Source: DASYRM01 sp036004405 (GTDB taxonomy: Bacteria; Acidobacteriota; Vicinamibacteria; Vicinamibacterales; UBA2999). From it: 64,000 nucleotides of DNA. Location of the stretch: positions 8,519 to 72,518 of the forward strand of contig DASYRM010000028.1 of NCBI GenBank assembly GCA_036004405.1, read 5' to 3'. Both the position numbers and the translations under genes were made by a program. The notes below the pieces were generated by a model. It saw only the letters and a program-made list of their open reading frames with translations. It did not search any database and was not told where the DNA came from. Positions 1-8,442 of the stretch are shown in pieces (the stretch's first letter is position 1; the number at the start of each line of letters is the position of its first letter).

Positions 1-1801
1 TCCGGATCACCGCATCGGTGCGGTCGAGCGTGGCACCGTCTGGCAGCTGCGCGAACGCCACCAGGTACTCCTTGTCCTGCGTCGGCACGAAGCCTGGCGG
101 CACGCGCGAGAAGCCGGCGGCGGTCAGCCCGATCAGCCCCACGTACAGCGCCACCGCGACGAAGGACATCCGCAGCACGCGGGCGACCCCGGACGTGTAG
201 GCGCCGGAGGCGCGGCCGAAGAACGCGTTGAAGCGGCGGAAGAACCACCCGAAGAGCCGGTCGGCCGTGCGCTGGACCACATCGCGCGACGCGTCGCGCG
301 GCCTCAGCAGGCGCGAGGCGAGTGCCGGGCTCAACGTCAGCGAGTTGAGCGCGGAGATGACCGTCGAGAACGCGATCGTGAGGGCGAACTGGCGATAGAA
401 CTGGCCGGTGAGGCCGCTGACGAACGCCGTCGGCACGAAGACCGCGCACAGCACCAGCGCGATCGCGATGATCGGCCCGGACACTTCCTCCATCGCGCGC
501 CGGGTCGCTTCAATGGGCGTGAGCCCGCGCTCGATGTGCCGCTCGACGTTCTCCACGACGACGATCGCATCGTCGACGACGATGCCGATCGAGAGAACGA
601 GGCCGAAGAGCGACAGCGTGTTCAGCGAGAACCCGAAGCCGAGCATCACGGCGAAGGTGCCGATGAGCGACACGGGGACGGCGACGAGCGGGATGATCGA
701 CGCGCGCCACGTCTGCAGGAACACCATCACGACGAGGACGACCAGCAGAATCGCTTCGAAGAGGGTCTCGACGACTCCGGTGATCGAGTTGCGGACGAAG
801 ACCGTCGGGTCGTAGACGATGCGGTAGTCGACCCCTTGCGGGAAGCTCTGCTTCAGCCGCTCCATCGTGGCGCGCACCTGGTCGGAGGCCTCGAGGGCGT
901 TGGTGCCGGGACGCTGGAAGATGCCGATCGCCACCGCGGGCTTGTTGTCGAGCAAGGCCCGGAGCGCGTAGAGGTTCGAGCCGAGCTCCACCCGGCCGAC
1001 GTCGCGCACGCGCGTGATCTGTCCATCCGGCGTCGCGCGGACGACGATGTCGGCAAACTCGTCCTCGGTCGTCAGACGGCCGCGGGCGTTCACCGAGAGC
1101 TGGAACTGCGTATCGACCGGGGCCGGCGGCGCGCCGAGCACACCGGCGGCCACCTGGACGTTCTGCTCGCGGATCGCCCGGATGACGTCCGTGGTCGTCA
1201 GCTGCCGCGAAGCGAGGCGATCGGGATCCAGCCAGATCCGCATGCTGAACTCGCCGGCGCCGAACACCTGCGCGCTTCCGACACCGGGGATGCGCGTCAG
1301 CTCGTCCCGCACGCGCAGGTGGGCGTAGTTGGCCAGATACAGGTTGTCGTAGCGCTCGTCGGGCGAGACGAGGTGCACGACCATGATGAAGTCGGGCGTC
1401 GATTTCTCGGTGACCACGCCGATGCGCTGCACTTCGGCGGGCAGCCGCGGCAGCGCCTGCGCCACCCGGTTCTGCACCTGCACCTGCGCCTTGTCGAGAT
1501 CGGTCCCCAGCGCAAACGTAATCGTCAGCTGCATCCGCCCGTCGGACGTCGCCTGCGAGAACGTGTAGAGCAGGTCCTCGACGCCGTTGATCTGCTGTTC
1601 GAGCGGCGAGGCGACGGTCTCGGCGATGACCTTCGGGTTGGCGCCGGGATAGGCCGCGCGCACGACCACCGTGGGCGGCGCGACCTGCGGGTACTCGCTG
1701 ATCGGCAGCTTGACGAGCGCAATTGCCCCGGCCGCCACGATCAGCAGCGACAGGACGGCGGCGAAGATCGGCCGATCGATGAAGAACTTCGAGAAATTCA
1801 T
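1..1801 (-). CDS. RND multidrug efflux permease, HAE1 (AcrB/MexF-like) family; partial, C-terminus off the left edge
   Basis: Inner-membrane proton-driven pump subunit of a tripartite efflux system. Reading from the ATG at 1801 gives about 600 codons with no stop, so the gene is cut by the window edge; full-length relatives are about 1050 residues. The start MNFSKFFIDRPIFA is the classic first transmembrane helix of HAE1 pumps, and SIGIVVDDAIVVVENVER carries the adjacent aspartates D410/D411 matching the proton-relay pair (D407/D408) of AcrB. The permease starts 7 nt after the stop of the adaptor gene, so the two are one operon. The substrate cannot be read from the sequence. The family call is firm. 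Confidence 0.95.
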   Translation of the reverse strand, partial: MNFSKFFIDRPIFAAVLSLLIVAAGAIALVKLPISEYPQVAPPTVVVRAAYPGANPKVIAETVASPLEQQINGVEDLLYTFSQATSDGRMQLTITFALGTDLDKAQVQVQNRVAQALPRLPAEVQRIGVVTEKSTPDFIMVVHLVSPDERYDNLYLANYAHLRVRDELTRIPGVGSAQVFGAGEFSMRIWLDPDRLASRQLTTTDVIRAIREQNVQVAAGVLGAPPAPVDTQFQLSVNARGRLTTEDEFADIVVRATPDGQITRVRDVGRVELGSNLYALRALLDNKPAVAIGIFQRPGTNALEASDQVRATMERLKQSFPQGVDYRIVYDPTVFVRNSITGVVETLFEAILLVVLVVMVFLQTWRASIIPLVAVPVSLIGTFAVMLGFGFSLNTLSLFGLVLSIGIVVDDAIVVVENVERHIERGLTPIEATRRAMEEVSGPIIAIALVLCAVFVPTAFVSGLTGQFYRQFALTIAFSTVISALNSLTLSPALASRLLRPRDASRDVVQRTADRLFGWFFRRFNAFFGRASGAYTSGVARVLRMSFVAVALYVGLIGLTAAGFSRVPPGFVPTQDKEYLVAFAQLPDGATLDRTDAVIR

Positions 1802-1808
1802 GACGGCC

Positions 1809-3020
1809 TCAATTCGTCGCGTTGGCTTCGTTGCCTTCGTGGGGGCCACCTTCAGGTGGCCCATCCGCGACCGCGGTGACCTGCACGCCTGGACGGATCC
1901 GCTGCAGCCCGTTGACGACCACCGACTCGCCCGCCTGGAGACCGCCGCGGACCACGCGCAGGCCGTCGACGACCGGACCGAGCGTCACCGGCCGGTATTC
2001 GATCTGGTGCCTCGGCGTGACGACGTAGACGAACTTCTTGCTCAGGTCGGTACCGACCGCGCGGTCCTGAATCAGCAGGCGGCGAGCGCGGCCCGAACCG
2101 GCCAGGCGCAGCCGCACGAAGAGCCCCGGGGTCAGCTGGCCGTCGGTGTTGCGGAACACCGCGCGGCCGCGAATCGTGCCCGTCGCGCTATCGAGCTGGT
2201 TGTCGAGGAAGTCGAGCGTCCCTTCGCGCGGATAGCCCTCGTCGTTGGCGAGCGCCATGGTGATGCGTCGTTCGATCGCCCCGCGATTCTGCGCTTTGCT
2301 CCCACCGGTGTATTTCAGGTAGACCTGCTCGTCGGCATCGAAGTACGCGTAGACCGGATCGAGCGACACCACGGTCGTCAGCAGCGTGGCCTCCCCGGGT
2401 CCGTTCGACACCAGGTTGCCTTCGGTGACGATGGCGCGGCCGACGCGCCCGTTGATGGGCGAGGTGACCTGCGTGAACTCGAGGTTCAGCGCCGCGGCAC
2501 GCAACGCGGCTTCCACCGCCGCCACCTGCGCCGCCGATTCCTGCGCGAACGACGCGCGGCGGTCGCGCTCTTCGTTGGCGATGGCGTTCTCGTGCTGCAG
2601 CCGCTCGGCGCGGGCCAGCTCGCTGTTCGCGCGCTCCACCGTCGCACGAGCGCGGGCGAGCTCGGCCTGCAACCGATCGACCTCGGTCTGGAACGGCCGC
2701 GGATCGATCTGGAACAGCAGGTCGCCCTTGCGGACCATCGCACCTTCCGAGAAGCGAACCGCGGACACATACCCCGAGACGCGCGGCCGCACTTCCACCG
2801 AGTCGACCGCCTGAAGCCGGCCGGTGAACTCGTCCCACTCGGTCACCTCGCGCTCGATGACGGGGGCCACGGCCACCTGCGATGGCGGCGGCGCGCCCTG
2901 CTGCGCGGCGGTCCTGGTGCAGGCGGCGACGACGACGGTAAGGGCGAGCGGCGCGCACAGAAGCGCGAGGCGAATGGCCGACGAGAGGTGCGATGACGGG
3001 GACATGATCGAAGGGTTCAT
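1809..3020 (-). CDS. RND efflux periplasmic adaptor (HlyD/AcrA-MexE family lipoprotein)
   Basis: Membrane-fusion protein that links the RND permease to an outer-membrane channel. The start is taken at ATG 3020 (a GTG at 3047 and an ATG at 3005 are in frame); a hydrophobic leader ends in a lipobox (VVVAAC), so it is probably a lipoprotein. A biotinyl-lipoyl-like segment (RPRVSGYVSAVRFSEGAMVRKG) is followed by an alpha-helical hairpin rich in Ala/Glu/Arg, the second lipoyl half (SPINGRVG) and beta-barrel domains. The last residues (DGPPEGGPHEG) are encoded by a palindromic repeat at 1838-1862 that has run into the 3' end. No outer-membrane factor is visible in the window; it may lie beyond the left edge. 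Confidence 0.93.
   Translation of the reverse strand: MNPSIMSPSSHLSSAIRLALLCAPLALTVVVAACTRTAAQQGAPPPSQVAVAPVIEREVTEWDEFTGRLQAVDSVEVRPRVSGYVSAVRFSEGAMVRKGDLLFQIDPRPFQTEVDRLQAELARARATVERANSELARAERLQHENAIANEERDRRASFAQESAAQVAAVEAALRAAALNLEFTQVTSPINGRVGRAIVTEGNLVSNGPGEATLLTTVVSLDPVYAYFDADEQVYLKYTGGSKAQNRGAIERRITMALANDEGYPREGTLDFLDNQLDSATGTIRGRAVFRNTDGQLTPGLFVRLRLAGSGRARRLLIQDRAVGTDLSKKFVYVVTPRHQIEYRPVTLGPVVDGLRVVRGGLQAGESVVVNGLQRIRPGVQVTAVADGPPEGGPHEGNEANATN
1838..1862. repeat. Palindromic dispersed repeat inside the adaptor gene 3' end
   Basis: CGTGGG followed by GGGCCACC (1843-1850), loop TTCA, GGTGGCCC (1855-1862): a perfect 8-bp stem of the same design as the intergenic elements. Here it is translated and adds an in-frame GPPEGGPHE-like segment to the protein. 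Confidence 0.8.
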
Positions 3021-3207
3021 GACCCGCAGTCTGGCGCTCGCGACCACACGTCCACAATCGGGCAGTGGGCGCAGATCGGCCTCGCGCTAGAGGATCACCT
3101 CCGCACTCGCCCTGTTGCCCAGACCGATCTGCGACTTTCGGCCGAGGGCGCACTCATCCATGCGTCCCCTCGCGTCCCGTTGCACGCCCGGGCGATAATC
3201 GACAGGT
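3021..3207. promoter_or_regulatory. Divergent control region between efflux operon and two-component system, with a 10-bp inverted repeat
   Basis: This gap separates the adaptor start (minus strand) from the histidine kinase start (plus strand). CGCAGATCGG at 3070-3079 is repeated as its exact reverse complement CCGATCTGCG at 3124-3133, 44 nt away. A GATAAT hexamer at 3194-3199 sits 8 nt before the kinase ATG. The inverted repeat is a candidate binding site, for example for the adjacent NarL-type regulator; that role is inference. Confidence 0.5.
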
Positions 3208-4581
3208 ATGAAAGAAGACACTCTCGTCCCCGGATGCCCGGCTGAGGCCGCGGCGTCACCGGCCCAGGATCAGAGCGGCGGATGCGGCGGCGACGCGATC
3301 GACAGCCACGTGCGTCGGGTGGCCGACTCCGGCGACCCGGTGGCGCTGCGCGCCGCGCTGCTGCACGAAGCGGCCGAGCGGCGACGTGCCGAGTGCCTGG
3401 CGAACATCCAGACCGAGATCACGAAGTACATGCTCGAGCTGATGGGCCGAGGTCCGGACCTCGACGCGTTCTTCCGTGCCCTGCTCAAGACACTGGCCGA
3501 GGAGGGCGAGAGCTACGCCGCCGGTGTGTGGCTGCTCGACGAAGACAAGGAGTCGTGCGACTTCTGGATGGCGCACCTCTTTGGCGAAGTGTTCGACGCC
3601 TCGACCGCCAATCCGACCTATTCGCCACGACTCGAGATGGCGCGTCTCCTCTACGACTACAAGCCGGGATGGGAGCAGACCGTCGCGTACAGCGGCGATG
3701 ATGAACGGCTGCCACAGGCGGTGCGCGACTTCAACCGCGAGCAGCGCCTGTCGTCCACGCTGGTGGCGCCGCTCGTGCTCGCGCGGAAGAACCTTGGCTG
3801 GATCACGCTCTGCGTCGCCGACCAGCAGCCCGAGGGCGGATTGTGGTGGCGCATCGGGCTGGTCGAAGCGGTGGCGCGACACGCGGCGCTGGCGCTGCAC
3901 AAGAGCCGCATCTACGAGCAAAAGCAGGCCGAGGAGCGCCGGAAGGCGATCCTCGAGGAGCGCAACCGCCTCGCGCGCGACATTCACGACAACCTGGCGC
4001 AGGGCTTCGGCGCGATCCTGATGCAGCTGCAGGCGGCGCAGCGCGAAGGCACGCCGCTGCCGCCGACTGTCGCGCGCACCATCGACGTCGCCGTCGGTCT
4101 CGCCAGGACGCACCTCGTCGAGGCGCGGCGGTCCGTCGGCGCGCTCCGCCCGAACGTCGGCGACGGCGAGGACATCGCCAAGGCCATCCGCCGGGTCGCC
4201 GAGCTTGCGCAGATGACCTCGGACATCCCGATCGACCTCGAGCTCGAAGAGCTCCCGCGCTGCGGCGACGGCGTCGAGCGCGAGATCATCGGCATCGCAC
4301 AGGAGGCGCTCACCAACGCGGTCCGCCACGCGCGCGCCCGGCACATCACCGTTCGCGCCTCCGCCGTCAAGTCGATCGGCTTGCGGCTGTCGATTGCCGA
4401 CGACGGACGCGGGATTCCGCGGGAGCGGTCATCGGGCGGATTCGGGATGACCAGCATGCAGGAGCGCGCCGATCGCATCGGCGCATCGCTGACCATCGTG
4501 ACGGCGCCGCGCAACGGCACCGAGGTGCTGCTCGCGTGGGAGCCGTCCCACCTGGTGACGCCAGCCCATGCCCTCAACTGA
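3208..4581 (+). CDS. GAF-domain sensor histidine kinase (HisKA_3 / NarL-partner type)
   Basis: Cytosolic sensor kinase of a two-component system. No transmembrane segment is visible. Residues of about 75-235 look like a GAF domain, followed by a coiled-coil linker and the HisKA_3 dimerisation helix LARDIHDNLAQGF with the phospho-acceptor H260. The HATPase domain shows the N box (EALTNAVRHA), the G1 box (DDGRGIP) and GGFGMTSMQERADRIGA. The 3' end overlaps the response-regulator gene by 14 nt, so the pair is co-translated. There is no Shine-Dalgarno; GATAAT ends 8 nt before the ATG, suggesting a leaderless mRNA. Divergence from an efflux operon suggests, but does not prove, that it controls efflux. 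Confidence 0.93.
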   Translation: MKEDTLVPGCPAEAAASPAQDQSGGCGGDAIDSHVRRVADSGDPVALRAALLHEAAERRRAECLANIQTEITKYMLELMGRGPDLDAFFRALLKTLAEEGESYAAGVWLLDEDKESCDFWMAHLFGEVFDASTANPTYSPRLEMARLLYDYKPGWEQTVAYSGDDERLPQAVRDFNREQRLSSTLVAPLVLARKNLGWITLCVADQQPEGGLWWRIGLVEAVARHAALALHKSRIYEQKQAEERRKAILEERNRLARDIHDNLAQGFGAILMQLQAAQREGTPLPPTVARTIDVAVGLARTHLVEARRSVGALRPNVGDGEDIAKAIRRVAELAQMTSDIPIDLELEELPRCGDGVEREIIGIAQEALTNAVRHARARHITVRASAVKSIGLRLSIADDGRGIPRERSSGGFGMTSMQERADRIGASLTIVTAPRNGTEVLLAWEPSHLVTPAHALN

Positions 4582-5236
4582 CGTGGCCCCATCCCCCGCT
4601 CCGGCGACGGCGACGAAGCGCGCGAGCGTGCTGCTGGTCGATGACCACGCATTGCTGCGCACCGGCGTCGCCAACATCATCAATCAGGAAGCGGACCTCT
4701 ACGTGGTGGCCGAGGCCGGCAACGGCGTCGAAGCGCTCGAGGCCTGGGACCGCGTCAAGCCCGACGTCACGCTGCTCGACCTGCGGATGCCGGTGATGGA
4801 AGGGGTCGAGGTCGTGCACCGGCTGCGCGAGCGCGACCCGCGGGCGCGGGTGATCGTGCTCACGACCTACGACACTGATGAAGAAATCTCACGGGCGCTG
4901 AAGGCGGGCGCCAAGGCGTTCGTCCTGAAGGACATCTCCGCCGACGATCTCGTCACCTGCATCCGCGACGTGCTGGCCGGGAAGACCTACCTGGCACCCG
5001 CCGCTGCGGCCAAGCTCGCCGAAGACGTGACCCGCGTACAGCTCACGCCGCGTGAGCTGGCGACGCTGCGCCTGATGGCCGACGGCAAATCGAACAAGGA
5101 GATCGCCAACGAGCTGGGGATCAGCGACCGCACGGTGAAGACCCACCTCGGACACCTGTTCGAGAAGCTGGGCGTCACCAGCCGCACCGAGGCCGTGAAG
5201 ATCGCGACGCGGCGAGGGCTGGTGCGGCTCGAATAG
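4568..5236 (+). CDS. NarL/FixJ-family response regulator
   Basis: DNA-binding partner of the upstream kinase. The receiver domain (about residues 18-135) has the acidic pair in LLVDDH, the phospho-acceptor aspartate D71 in LLDLRMP, the Thr of LTTYDT and the Lys of FVLKDIS. A LuxR-type helix-turn-helix follows at about 155-215 (LTPRELATLRLMADGKSNKEIA, then ISDRTVKTHLGHLFEKLGV). Overlap with the kinase gene gives tight coupling. The target genes are unknown; the inverted repeat at 3070-3133 beside the efflux operon is a candidate site. Confidence 0.94.
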   Translation: MPSTDVAPSPAPATATKRASVLLVDDHALLRTGVANIINQEADLYVVAEAGNGVEALEAWDRVKPDVTLLDLRMPVMEGVEVVHRLRERDPRARVIVLTTYDTDEEISRALKAGAKAFVLKDISADDLVTCIRDVLAGKTYLAPAAAAKLAEDVTRVQLTPRELATLRLMADGKSNKEIANELGISDRTVKTHLGHLFEKLGVTSRTEAVKIATRRGLVRLE

Positions 5237-5244
5237 CTACCGAC

Positions 5245-5269
5245 GGGCCGCCTGAAGGCGGCCCCCACG
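5245..5269. repeat. Palindromic dispersed repeat between convergent genes
   Basis: GGGCCGCC (5245-5252), loop TGAA, GGCGGCCC (5257-5264), then the CCCACG tail. It fills most of the 35-nt gap between the response-regulator stop and the ATPase stop, so it could act as a bidirectional terminator. Confidence 0.8.
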
Positions 5270-5271
5270 GC

Positions 5272-7194
5272 TCACACCGCGACCAGCGAGCGCATGCGGT
5301 AGATGGTCGCGTACGGCAGCGTCCGCATCAGCTCTTCCAGATTCGTGACGCCCTCTTTCAGCAGGTAGAGGGCGTTTTCGGCCATCGAATAGGTGGAGTT
5401 GACGGCGCTCTCGACCAGCTCGTCGCGGGGCGCCGACTTGTTGATCAGGATCACGTCGGCGTTGCTCGGAATCCACAGCTCGGCCACGATGCGCCGTCCC
5501 TTGTAGCCGCTGAAATCGCACTTGACGCAGCCGCGGCCCCGATACCACTTGAGGTCGGCCGGCACCTCGTCGAAGAACTCGCGCATGAGATCCGGCGGCG
5601 GCGTGTAGGTCTCGCGGCAGTCGGTGCAGATGGTGCGGACCAGACGCTGCGACAGCACGCCCGCGAGCGAGGCGCCCACCAGCGTGGGCTCGACGCCAAG
5701 GTCCACCAGGCGCGACACCACCGACACCGCGTCGCTCGTGTGCAACGTGCTGAGCAGCAGGTGGCCGGTCATCGCGGCACGCAGCGCCATCTCGGCGGTG
5801 TCGTGGTCGCGGATCTCGCCCACCATGATCACTTCCGGATCGTGGCGGAGAAATGCACGCAGGTAGCTGGCAAACGTGTTGCCGATGCGCTCGTCCACTT
5901 CCGACTGGCTGAACTGCTCGTAGACGTACTCGATGGGATCTTCGGCCGTCAGTACGCGGATCTCGGGCCGGTGGATGCTCTGCAGCGCGGCGTAGAGCGT
6001 GGTGCTCTTGCCCGACCCGGTGGGGCCGGTGATGAGGACGATGCCCGACGTGCGCGTGAGCAGCCGCTTCAACTGCTCGGTGACCGACGACGCGAACTTC
6101 AGGCTGTCGATCGATTTGGGCGCGCGGCGCCGGTCGAGGATGCGGACCACCACGCTTTCGCCGTAGTAGCTCGGCATCACCGAGACGCGAAGGTCGAAGT
6201 CGAGCATGTCGCCCGCCGGTCCTTCGGCGCGCAGGCGGAAGCTGCCGTCCTGGGGACGGCGCCGCTCCGAGATATCGAGCTTGCCCAGAATCTTGACGCG
6301 CGACACGATCGACAGCACGTTTTCGTTGCACGCCTGCTGCAAGGAGCCGAGATCGAGCTCGCGCAGCACGCCGTCGATGCGGAAGCGGATGTGCAGCCGG
6401 TTCCGCGACAGCGGCTCCATATGGACGTCGCTGCAGCCGCGGCTGATCGCGATGTTGAAGATCTGCCGGACGATGTCGTCGGCGCGGCGGCTCTGCGCCG
6501 TGTACTCCTTGCCGAGCGCGTGGTCCTCGGTGTCCTGCACGAGCTCGAGGCTTTCGAGCGCGTCGACCTCCGCCGCGTTGGCGCTGGGTGAGTAGAGCCT
6601 GGCGATGGCGTCCTGGATGGCGCGCCCCGAACTGGTGACGACGCGGATGATGCAGCCGGTGGACTGCGCCAGCTCCTCCGCCGCTTCGAGATCGGACGGA
6701 TCGTTCATCGCCACGGTGAGCGTCTGGCCCACTTGCGACACCGGCACGACCACGTTGCGGACGGCGTAGGTGTGGTTGATCAGGCGCGCGAGCGACTGCT
6801 CGATCTGGAGGCGCGTCAGATCCAGATACGGCACGTTCATCTGCAGGCACAGCGCCTGCCGCATCTGCTCTTCGGTGACGTAGCCCAGCTTGATCAGCGT
6901 CTCGCCGAGCGGCAGCGCGAGCTCCGGCTGCTCCTCGAGCGCCCGTGTGAGCTGCGCATCGGTGATGGCGCCGGCCTTGATGAGGAGCTCGCCAAGCTTC
7001 GGGCGCATCTTCGCCCACTCGAGCAGCAGGTGGAGCTGGCGCCGGGTCACGAGACCGCGGTCGATGAGCACCTGCCCGAGCGGCACATACGCTGGGGCCG
7101 CCTTCTGGAAGTCCAAAGCTTCCTGAAGGTCCGGGGCCGTGATCAGACGGCGTTGGATCAGCAGGTCGCCGAGGCGGGTTTCGGGTTGGCTCAC
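5272..7194 (-). CDS. Type IV pilus / type II secretion assembly ATPase (PilB/GspE family) with four MshEN-like N-terminal repeats
   Basis: Hexameric cytoplasmic ATPase that powers pilus or pseudopilus assembly. Start chosen at GTG 7194 because AGGA lies 8 nt upstream and the protein then begins at the first conserved repeat (about 640 residues). The N-terminus has four copies of an LGxxLIxxGxIT-type helical motif (RLGDLLIQRRLIT, PLGQVLIDRGLVT, KLGELLIKAGAIT, PLGETLIKLGYVT), the MshEN pattern that binds c-di-GMP in relatives. The ATPase core has Walker A GPTGSGKST, the Asp box (TAEDPIEY), Walker B (VIMVGEIRD) and the His box (STLHTSD). A C-terminal CxxC pair (CTDC, CVKC) should bind zinc. No other pilus genes are in the window. 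Confidence 0.93.
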   Translation of the reverse strand: MSQPETRLGDLLIQRRLITAPDLQEALDFQKAAPAYVPLGQVLIDRGLVTRRQLHLLLEWAKMRPKLGELLIKAGAITDAQLTRALEEQPELALPLGETLIKLGYVTEEQMRQALCLQMNVPYLDLTRLQIEQSLARLINHTYAVRNVVVPVSQVGQTLTVAMNDPSDLEAAEELAQSTGCIIRVVTSSGRAIQDAIARLYSPSANAAEVDALESLELVQDTEDHALGKEYTAQSRRADDIVRQIFNIAISRGCSDVHMEPLSRNRLHIRFRIDGVLRELDLGSLQQACNENVLSIVSRVKILGKLDISERRRPQDGSFRLRAEGPAGDMLDFDLRVSVMPSYYGESVVVRILDRRRAPKSIDSLKFASSVTEQLKRLLTRTSGIVLITGPTGSGKSTTLYAALQSIHRPEIRVLTAEDPIEYVYEQFSQSEVDERIGNTFASYLRAFLRHDPEVIMVGEIRDHDTAEMALRAAMTGHLLLSTLHTSDAVSVVSRLVDLGVEPTLVGASLAGVLSQRLVRTICTDCRETYTPPPDLMREFFDEVPADLKWYRGRGCVKCDFSGYKGRRIVAELWIPSNADVILINKSAPRDELVESAVNSTYSMAENALYLLKEGVTNLEELMRTLPYATIYRMRSLVAV

Positions 7195-7384
7195 GTGTGT
7201 TCCTGCGAAAGAACGCGCAATCCGGCGCCGCTTCGAGCCGTTCGGCTCCTGCCCGGCGCGGGTGTCTCGTCCCAGATCACTATCGGACACAGCGTTGTCC
7301 CAATGCAGCACGCCTGCCGGCGGTAACGGCACAGGAATTACCTCACCTGCACCGGCACACCGCTTGCCCCTTCGTAACCCGGAT
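7195..7384. promoter_or_regulatory. Divergent intergenic region between pilus ATPase and HD-GYP genes
   Basis: This 190-nt gap is flanked by two divergent starts (GTG 7194 minus, ATG 7385 plus) and must hold both promoters. Only the ATPase side shows a clear AGGA ribosome site. I see no strong -35/-10 pair or repeat. Confidence 0.4.
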
Positions 7385-8350
7385 ATGCCCCCGACGGTGC
7401 TGCGCCGATTCGAGGCCGTGAACAAGGAGCTGATGCTCCTGCTGTCGATGTTCGCGATTGCCGGTCTGCTCAATGTGCTGACCGACGCGCAGCGCATGGT
7501 GCTCGGCTTCTACACCCTGCCCACCGTGGGCGCAGCGTATCTCTACGGCCGCCGCCACGCCGTGCTGACGGCATACGGCAGCGTGCTGCTGGCGCTGCTC
7601 GTCACCGCGCTGCCGACGGCGCGCACGGGCGAGTGGCTCTTCCAGCAGCCGCGGCAGCTCGCCGACCTTGCCGCCTGGGCGGGAACGCTGCTGATCACGG
7701 CCTACCTGATGGGCACCGTGTGCGAGTTGAAGAACACGCAGGTACGCGAGCTGCGGCAGACCTACAACGGCGTGCTGGTGCTGCTGCGCCACTTCATCTC
7801 GAAGGACGAGTACACCGAGCACCACTCGTATCGCGTCTCCGAGTACGCGGCGCGCATCGGGGCCCGCCTCAGTCTGAACGACGCGCAGATCGAAGACGTC
7901 CGCGCGGCGGGCCTGCTGCACGACATCGGCAAGCTGGACATCAGCCGCGACCTCCTCTACAAGGCGGCTCAGTTCACCTCCGAGGAGTACGAGGAGATGC
8001 AGCGCCACGTGGAGCGCGGCGTGGCCACGCTCGAGAGCGTGGGGGGATCGCTGCGGCGCGTCATTCCGATCGTGCTGGCGCACCACGACCGCATCGACGG
8101 CAGCGGCTATCACGCCACGAAAGGCGAGGCGATTCCGCTCGAGGCGCGCATCATCGCGGTGGCCGACGTCTACGACTCGCTCACCAGCGACCGCCCGTAT
8201 CGCAAGGCGATGTCGCCGTTCGACGCCAAGGACATCATCGAGAAGGGCGCCGGCACCGACTTCGACCCGATGGTCGTCGAAGGGTTCCTCAGCGCCTTCC
8301 GGCACGGCGAGCTGGAGACTCGGCTCGTTCCCTCCGTCGCCGTCGCGTAG
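7385..8350 (+). CDS. Membrane-anchored HD-GYP domain protein (putative c-di-GMP phosphodiesterase)
   Basis: Start at ATG 7385; longer readings overlap the divergent ATPase gene. Residues of about 12-105 contain three or four hydrophobic segments, then a short linker and an HD-GYP domain (about 120-310). HDIGK carries the HD pair, HHDRIDGSGY the downstream ligands, and IIAVADVYDSLTSDRPYR is the conserved core helix. The GYP triad itself reads GYH, so the signature proline is missing; c-di-GMP cleavage is therefore likely but not certain. Its divergent partner is a pilus ATPase with c-di-GMP-type N-terminal repeats, so it may tune that system. Confidence 0.88.
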   Translation: MPPTVLRRFEAVNKELMLLLSMFAIAGLLNVLTDAQRMVLGFYTLPTVGAAYLYGRRHAVLTAYGSVLLALLVTALPTARTGEWLFQQPRQLADLAAWAGTLLITAYLMGTVCELKNTQVRELRQTYNGVLVLLRHFISKDEYTEHHSYRVSEYAARIGARLSLNDAQIEDVRAAGLLHDIGKLDISRDLLYKAAQFTSEEYEEMQRHVERGVATLESVGGSLRRVIPIVLAHHDRIDGSGYHATKGEAIPLEARIIAVADVYDSLTSDRPYRKAMSPFDAKDIIEKGAGTDFDPMVVEGFLSAFRHGELETRLVPSVAVA

Positions 8351-8363
8351 TCATCGATCGTAG

Positions 8364-8383
8364 GGGCCGCCTTCAGGCGGCCC
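8364..8383. repeat. Palindromic dispersed repeat after the HD-GYP gene
   Basis: GGGCCGCC, loop TTCA, GGCGGCCC; 13 nt after the HD-GYP stop. It is the reverse-complement arrangement of the copy at 5245-5264. Confidence 0.8.
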
Positions 8384-8424
8384 GTCTCGCAGCGCCCGGC
8401 GGCCCACTGGCCGGCCAGCAACAT

Positions 8425-8442
8425 ATGCTATAGAAATAGCAT
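8425..8442. promoter_or_regulatory. Perfect 7-bp inverted repeat overlapping a start codon
   Basis: ATGCTAT (8425-8431), loop AGAA, ATAGCAT (8436-8442) ends on the first two bases of the ATG at 8441. It could be an operator covering a TATAG-like -10, or an RNA hairpin that hides the start codon. It is strikingly AT-rich for this DNA. Function is inferred only from position. Confidence 0.45.

Noticed and set aside
536..1879. 447-codon frame opposite the RND permease
   Set aside because: Composition is His/Arg/Asp-rich with no domain; the minus strand reads a clear RND permease.
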